Assembly: GCA_021292165.1 (NCBI GenBank)
Contig: CM037877.1
Location: forward strand, 299,848,726-299,912,725
Direction of reading: 5' to 3'
Length of the DNA stretch: 64,000 nucleotides
Source: Shinisaurus crocodilurus
Lineage: Eukaryota > Chordata > Lepidosauria > Squamata > Shinisauridae
In this document: positions 31,886-64,000 of the stretch, piece after piece
How the letters are laid out: the number at the start of each line of letters is the position of its first letter
Position numbering within the stretch: position 1 is the stretch's first letter
The notes under the pieces: model-generated
Told to the model about the DNA's origin: nothing
What the model saw: only the letters and a program-made list of their open reading frames with translations
The model's database searches: none
Made by a program: the position numbers and the translations under genes

Positions 31886-32655
31886 CCAGGCACTGGGGAA
31901 GCATCAACCCGCACGTACTTTCCTAAGCCGAGCAGCCTTACGGACTAGGAACGTTAAAAAGCCGAGATAATTTCTCCGCAAGATGCGGCCCAAAATTCCC
32001 AATTGCTGCCCTGCGCTCCATGGGATATCATTGGTCCTCTCCACAGCCAGCAACAAGGGGCGTTCCGCGGTTTGCCGCTTGCCTCCCTTGCTTTAAGGAT
32101 CCAAGCAGACCTCTTACAGACCGCCTTTTGTGCTTGCAGATCTGCCCGACTTTCCCTACCCCGGATTTCATGGCCAGCGTAACCCGATACCTGCAACACC
32201 TACCGCCCCCCCCCCCCCCCCCCCCGCTGACTCCTTCCTTCAGGTTGCAAATCTCCATTTTGAAGCTGGGTCTTATCTATCAGGCAGACCTCAAGGCCAC
32301 AGCCACAACCACCCCTGGCCAAACTTTTGGACGTTGCTGTCTCTCCCCACCCGCACCCCCACCCGCTGCTTTTTGTCTCGCCTAGAGCCTGATGAAGAGC
32401 TCTGTGGAACTCGAAAGCTTGCACACTTCTGTGCAATTTGGGGTCGACCCTAATAAAGGAATTGCCCAACTGCGGGTATTTGATGTTGATAGGGAGGGGA
32501 GCGGGAAAGAACTAGTGAAATGGGGGGTTGGTTGGTTGGTGGGGAGTGGGACTAGATGGATTTTGACCCCCCTCCCCAGGCCTGGCCCCCTTCAGTCCGT
32601 GCTCTGCCTGCCACCAGACAACACAGAAGCTCTGCCTGTCACCTAGTATGACCTC
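31886..32655. other. Unassigned stretch with a MITE-like 3' end and poly-C run
   Basis: A C run lies at about 32205-32226. AGAGCTCTGTGGAACTCGAA followed by CCTAATAAAGG near 32395-32460 looks like the end of a dispersed repeat. I found no supported exon. Confidence 0.4.
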
Positions 32656-32660
32656 CCCCC

Positions 32661-32784
32661 AAGCTTGGGTCCCCAGATGTTTTTGGCCTACAACTCCCAG
32701 CATGCCCCAGCCAGCATAGCTGGCTGGGGCATGCTGGGAGTTGTAGGCCAAAAACATCTGGGGACCCAAGCTTGGAGAACACTG
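32661..32784. repeat. Foldback MITE, left tip missing
   Basis: The left arm AAGCTTGGGTCCCCAGATGT pairs with the right arm, which ends GCTTGGAGAACACTGG. The CAGTG tip is absent on the left. Confidence 0.88.
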
Positions 32785-33695
32785 GTGTAAATAATCCAGT
32801 CTGGGCAGGAGCAGGTAGTGTGGTTTTTAAAAAAAAAAAGAGAGAGAGAGAACCTTTTATTAAACAACCAAAAAGGATACTTTAAAAAAAAAAGTTTTAA
32901 ATTAGCATTCTTTTCAGGGGAAGGGGCTTTCAGAAGTTCCTCTGTCCTGCAACTCCATCTCTGCCCCCCCCAACCATACAGCAACTCCCCCTGCCAAATT
33001 CCACTTACATGATATGCCACACCTGGAGAAGCAAAAGGATAAGGTACGAGGGGCGGTGAACTTCAATCAGAGCCAAAAGGAATAAAATTCTCCGCCCTGC
33101 TCTCAAATTCGATATGGGTTTTGATGGGAGAGAAGATGCTCCCCGGCCCCGCCCTCCGCAACATCTCAGAAAGAGGAGCACCGTTCCCCAAGAAGACGGA
33201 CTTTGGAGGCACTGAGTAGAGCGACCTCACTGTCTGGGAATGATGGGAATTGCAATCCCACGCAACTGGAGGGCACCAGGTTAAGGGAAAATGAAGTAGC
33301 AAAACACCTGTAGTCCTAGACATAAATTTATCTGGATGTCGGATCGGACAGTCACTATTCCTTTAGAAACCAAAAAGGTTCACAATTCCAGGTAGAAAGG
33401 AAAATTGGAATCCCACCTGGTGTGGAATTTGGCATTCAATACCTTAATTTGGCACCTGGAACCTTGGGGTGGAGCCTTACCACTTCTGCTTCAGAAAAGA
33501 AGGAAAAATGGAGGATGGATGGAGGAAGACTGTTAAAATTTTAGCACCAAAATCTTCTACTATCAAGAAACCCGCCCCAGGCAACATTCTCTTAATTTTG
33601 GTTTATAAGATACAATTTTTTTTTAATAAAAAGCAACATCACCACCTTCAATATGAAGGTTAAAGACATGATACAAAAGAAGCAGCGCTCGGTTA

Positions 33696-34242
33696 TGACA
33701 TCACAGGCTTGTTCCTATGACATCATCTATCAGCGCCCACGCTTTATCCAGAGGCACATTGTTTTGATGTCATTAAGAGTGAAACCAGAAATTTCCTTTC
33801 ACCGGCTTTAGCTTCCCTGCAATTGCATCCCACTATCCCAGCACAGCAGTCACACAGAGGTGACATCACAGAGAGAAAGACTGGGTTTTGCTGTCACAGC
33901 ATGGTGACATCACAGTCCAGTGCCCAGGATACCCTTAGCCTTTCTCCAAGCTACTCTTGGTCTTACATGTCCAATGTCCTTAAAGGCAACATGAAATACC
34001 CACAATCCAAAGTTTTGCTTTTTCCCTCTCCTGTGACATCATCACAATGACATCATCAGAAAGTGCAGAGTTTACTGATTGTCAGACGGTTGTATCATCA
34101 CAATGGTTCATCCCATATTCAGGGCATTTCCATTAAAGCTTCTTGTTCCAGTATCATTGGGCAGAGGTTATGCGGTCACTCCTGCTCCTGATGATGTCAC
34201 GCAGCCGCTAGTTCCCTCCCACTTTGCATGGCTATGACATCA
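33696..34242. promoter_or_regulatory. Cluster of nine TGACATCA/TGATGTCA octamers
   Basis: Exact matches begin at 33696, 33718, 33775, 33861, 33905, 34034, 34048, 34192 and 34235. TGACATCA is one base from the ATF/CREB site TGACGTCA and is what its central CpG becomes by deamination. The spacing is irregular (14-144 bp), so it is not a simple tandem repeat. It lies 1.1-1.6 kb past the EPHB4 stop codon, possibly within the 3' UTR. Function is unproven. Confidence 0.6.
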
Positions 34243-34605
34243 TCTGAAAGTTCCACTCTTGTGCTGGCGCCAACGTGAGTCATTCTTTGGCTTTTAGGCC
34301 ACGGAGAGTTGGGGCTGCACCCTCAAGCGTACGGAAACCCCAACTCCACCCCCGTTATCATAGTGGAATAGGTCAGTTTATCTTCAAGGAAGACTCATCA
34401 TTTCCAGAACTCATTGGACAGAGGGTGGCAACCCCCTCCCATCGCCTCAAAAAGATGGGCAACAAATTTTTATAAGGCCTCTGGTGATCATCCCATACAT
34501 GTTCTCCAAACAGGTGAGGCAAAGCATGGCAGAGTGCCACCGCAAACCCACACAACCTCCATTTCAGAAATGTAACTGCTAAACTTTAGTGTTCCCGCAA
34601 TGGCA

Positions 34606-34982
34606 GCCATCTTGAAAACCAGGCAGTCCTCAGAAACAGTGAAAGAATTTTGTTTTCCCTTTCTTTCCATTCATATTTCAGCCCAGTCAGTGGCCATCTT
34701 AGGAGCACAGCAGCCATCTTGGCATCTCCAACAAACAGAGCAGCCGTTCCCAAGGACCACAGAATGGTGGCCATTTTGTGACACAGCTGCAATCTGGGAA
34801 ACTGGCAAATGTGAGGCCATCTTTGGCATTTCCACTATCCTGAGGGTTTAGAAGGCTACGTGAAGGCACCGACGCCTTGGAAGTTTCGTCAACCCACAGA
34901 ACGAGAGACCCAAGCAACCGGGGCCAGGGATGGAAGACACATTTTGGCAGCCATCTTTGCCAGTGCAGAGGGCAGCCATCTT
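34606..34982 (-). promoter_or_regulatory. Cluster of AAGATGGC motifs (YY1-like)
   Basis: GCCATCTT (AAGATGGC on the - strand) occurs at 34606, 34693, 34713, 34816, 34950 and 34975, with GCCATTTT at 34770. Most extend to CAGCCATCTT. AAGATGGC is the core of the known YY1 binding motif. The cluster is 360-730 bp beyond the EPHB4 stop codon on the transcribed side. Confidence 0.6.
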
Positions 34983-35339
34983 GAAAGGACAAGAAATCCC
35001 CAGTCTAGATGTGGCCATTGGATAACTTGACTGAACACCACCCCGCCCCATCTACCATCTTCAATGAGCCAGTCTAAAGGTTAAAATATCTTGGCAGCCC
35101 TTCCCATAAAAAAAGATATTTGGAGGAGAGTGAAAGAAAGCTGCCTGTTCCCTGCTGAATATGCTGTCCCAAAATAGAAAAAGTGAAAAAGAAAACTGGG
35201 GCCGAGGCGGTGGGGGGAGGAGGCAGCCGATGTCCCAAGTCAAGAGACCACATCTTCAGAACTTGATTCCTGGTCAACTGGAGGCCCCCAGGAAGGTTAA
35301 AAAGAAATATATTCGATTCTTGTCCCACACTGCCTCGGG

Positions 35340-61674
<26,335 letters not shown>

Positions 61675-61724
61675 CTGCCGGAGAGGAAGGACAAGGCAGG
61701 TTTAACGAGCAGACCAGCCTTCCC

Positions 61725-61852
61725 CAGGCTGCAGATGCCCTGCAGATGTGCTGGCTACAACTCCCATCACAGTGAATTTTTACCCCACCCTTCAGCCAAA
61801 AAAGGCTCCCAAAGCGATTTTACAAACATTAATAGTGAGGCAGTCCCTGCCC
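61725..61852 (+). repeat. Left copy of a 125-bp direct repeat flanking a hAT-like element
   Basis: GATGCCCTGCAGATGTGCTG through ATTAATAGTGAGGCAGTCCC. The right copy is at 62374-62492 with few differences. Confidence 0.85.
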
Positions 61853-62369
61853 CAGGGATGGAGACTCGTACTCGAGGACTCGACTCGTGAGTCGGACTGA
61901 GTCCCCCCTCTGACTTGACTCGGACTTGAGTCCCAATATTTTCAATGGGACTCGAGACTCGACTCGGGACTCGAGATCAAGGACTCGTGTTCCAAAATCG
62001 TGTTCCTCAAATGCAACATGGATAGGTTTTATGAAGTACAGCAAGTTTATTTTTTAAAATCATTTTCCTAAAATGCAACCTTTCAGACATTTTGGGTTTG
62101 TCTGCCTGGTCTGTTCTTGCCAAAATCAGTGGCAGAGTTTTGAGAGAAAAAGGCACACTTGTGCCTAGAATTTATTTAAGCCACACATCTGAAGTAGCCT
62201 TATTTTGTTGGGGGGAAAACCCATTGATTTTAATAGGGACTCGTGGAGTCAGCTTTGGGAGTGACTCGGGACTCGTGAGTCACGATTTTGGACCAAGGAC
62301 TTGGACTCGGACTCGAGACTCGGGTCCAAAGACTTGTGACTCGAGACCAAGGACTCTTCAACATCCCTG
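61853..62369. mobile_element. hAT-like ACTCG-rich element, second copy
   Basis: The ends are CAGGGATGG and CATCCCTG with the same ACTCG-rich termini and interior (TTTGTCTGCCTGGTCTGTTC) as 51430-52121, but about 175 bp shorter. It has no matching 8-bp target duplication; instead a longer segment is repeated on both sides. Confidence 0.85.
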
Positions 62370-62373
62370 CCTG

Positions 62374-62492
62374 ATGCCCTGCAGATGTGCTGGCTACAAC
62401 TCCCATCACAGCGAATTTTTACCCCACCCTTCAGCCGAAAAAGGCTCCCAAAGCGATTTTACAAACATTAATAGTGAGGCAGCCCCTGCCCT
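62374..62492 (+). repeat. Right copy of the 125-bp direct repeat
   Basis: GATGCCCTGCAGATGTGCTG through ATTAATAGTGAGGCAGCCCC, matching 61725-61852. Confidence 0.85.
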
Positions 62493-62649
62493 CAGGCTTA
62501 CAATCTAAGAGCCACAACACAAAAGGAAAAGGGATCGGGAGGGAAGAGGCAGGCACCTGTCCTTAGTTTCAGTTTGTATAGGTGTTCTTTCTGGCAGGGA
62601 AGGGCAAAACAAGCTCCCGGCCGCTGCTCCCTCTCCGGATGACATCTGG

Positions 62650-62880
62650 GGTCAGGCTGGCAATACCCTTGCCATAGGAACCTGGGAAGCGGCCTTAGAC
62701 TGAGTCGGACCCTGGGTCTCCATCTGGCCCAGTATTGTCAACACTGACCAGCAGCAATGGCTCTCCAGGGTTCCAGGCAGGGGTTTTTCCCGCCCTGCCA
62801 GGAGATGCTGCTGGGAATCGAACTCAGGACTTCTGCTCGCAAAGCGGGGGTCCACCACCGAGCGACAGGCCCACCCCTGC
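62650..62880 (-). mobile_element. tRNA-derived SINE, same family as 58645
   Basis: CCTTAGACTGAGTCGGACCC, CAGGAGATGCTGCTGGGAAT, CGAACTCAGGACTTCTGC and GGGGGTCCACCACCGAGCGA are the reversed body, B box and A box. Confidence 0.75.
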
Positions 62881-62884
62881 CATG

Positions 62885-64000
62885 ATGTTCTCCTGGGAGG
62901 CAGGGGGGTGCAGCCTCCTAGTGGTCCTTAGTTCTCTGGATGAGAACTGGCTGGGGGATTATGGGAGTTGTAGTCCGACACATCTGGTGGGTGATGGGGG
63001 GTGGGTGGGAAGGCTGGACTAGGCGGAGAACACTCAGGAACAAGCGACAATTCAAGCCCCTTCCCAGCCTGCGGGAGAAGGCGGGCGAGGCGGAGGGCGA
63101 AGCACAGGTCTCTCAAGAAGAGCGCCTGGATCCCTTTGCGGGATCAGGCCGAAGGCCAGCATCCCCACGGCCCCCCACCCAAGCTCCCTGCAAGCCAAGC
63201 GTGGAGAGGGCAGCCTGCGCCATGTTTTGCCCGCAGCATCTGACACTGAGAGGTAGCCCCCCCCCGGGGCATGGGGGTCCCCCCCCCGCCACGTTGGTGG
63301 CCTCCCCCTCTGTCAAATCCCGATTTCCTCTCCCTCGTCCCTTCCTGCCAAGGGAGCACAGGTACGACGGGCATCTGCGAAACTGCGGGCAGGAGCCGCC
63401 CGAGAGCTGGCTGGCACCCTGCCACCAGCTTTATCCATCACACCGCAACAGAAAGTCAAGTCTGAACAAAGAATGTGTTTCTCTACAAGTTACATCCGTT
63501 GGTTAATTTCTAAAAAGAGAAGGGGGCGGGGCTGGTCCCAACTCCAACAGGAAGCGACGCCCTCTCGCCTGGAAGACCCACTGCCCCCCGGGAGTCGAGC
63601 CCCACGGGACACGATTCAAGAAACATGCTTAGACTGGCCACGTCTCTTTGTTGGCAATCCGGCCTGGATTGGGTCTCTGCCGCAAGCGGAGGGCGTTTTA
63701 ACCTTTCCCACCTTAAATTCTTCCCCCGCCCGGCCCAAAGCTAGCCTTGGTCCTGATCCGTAGCATTTGGGGGATTGTATACTGCTGTGTTTTTAATTTA
63801 TTTGTTTTTATGCTACATTTTAATTAAGACTTTCTTAATCTGGATTTTATTGTTAGCTGCCTTGAGCGCCATTTCTGGGGGCACAAAGGCAGGATAGAAA
63901 TTAAACAGACAGACTTTCAGCTGGAAAATGGCACAGTAGGGGAAGAAAACAGTTCAAGATGCTGGTGCTCAACTTTAAAGCCCCAAACTGACCCGAGGCC
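62885..64000. other. EPHB4 intron 2 sequence, no exon found
   Basis: I looked for the expected short exon 2 and signal-peptide exon on the - strand and did not find them. A foldback remnant lies near 62945-62990 (GATTATGGGAGTTGTAGTCC). The last roughly 150 bp resemble a degraded LINE tail. Confidence 0.5.

Noticed and set aside
32130..32453. Proline-rich frame across the poly-C run
   Set aside because: It depends on a homopolymer of about 22 C, has no recognisable domain and ends in a repeat 3' end.
34488..35051. Short frames within the AAGATGGC array
   Set aside because: No codon-level conservation signal or family match; they arise from the repeated motif.
61700..64000. EPHB4 exons 1 and 2
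   Set aside because: No - strand stretch resembling the expected signal peptide or the short exon before WEEL was found; they probably lie to the right of the window.

Overview
The window is vertebrate genomic DNA, most likely from a squamate reptile. The reasons are two intron-containing vertebrate genes and a dense mixture of CR1-type and L2-type LINE 3' ends, tRNA-derived and 5S-rRNA-derived SINEs, Ty3/Gypsy-type LTRs and short hAT-like elements. The species assignment is inference; the genes and repeats are read from the sequence.

Two host genes are well supported. (1) A C-type natriuretic peptide (CNP)-like gene on the + strand at about 23.4-24.2 kb. It has a TATA box, two coding exons, an intact 118-residue precursor, and a C-terminal 22-residue peptide with the 17-residue disulfide ring and no tail after the last Cys. 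(2) The Eph receptor tyrosine kinase EPHB4 on the - strand, 61,674 down to 35,340. Fourteen consecutive coding exons are present, from the ephrin-binding domain through the cysteine-rich region, two fibronectin III domains, transmembrane helix, juxtamembrane region and kinase to the SAM domain and stop codon. The signal-peptide exons lie beyond the right edge. The two genes are convergent (tail to tail), about 11 kb apart. EPHB4 carries two apparent single-base insertions, one in the kinase glycine-rich loop and one in the last exon. Every other exon is in frame and all splice sites are canonical. Removing one base from each gives 941 residues for this portion.

Layout: 1-8.2 kb, the end of a Gypsy element with its 3' LTR plus two inverted solo LTRs of the same family (family A). 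8.2-22.2 kb, transposon-dense DNA with CR1, L2, an RTE-like LINE, two LTRs of a second family (B) each interrupted by an L2 fragment, and a fourth A-family LTR inserted in a pogo/Tigger-like MITE. 22.2-25 kb, the natriuretic peptide gene. 25-32.8 kb, foldback elements, degraded CR1 and one long inverted repeat. 32.8-35.3 kb, the 3' flank or 3' UTR of EPHB4, with two striking motif clusters: TGACATCA (nine copies) and AAGATGGC (seven copies). 35.3-61.7 kb, EPHB4 exons with repeat-filled introns. 61.7-64 kb, intron with a hAT-like element flanked by a duplicated segment.

Most remaining open reading frames are translations of repeats. The most interesting leads are the CNP-like gene beside EPHB4, the two motif clusters just beyond the EPHB4 stop codon, the two single-base disruptions, the CCAAT-bearing 37-bp minisatellite inside the A-family LTR, and a set of near-perfect foldback elements that share one core but have different outer arms.
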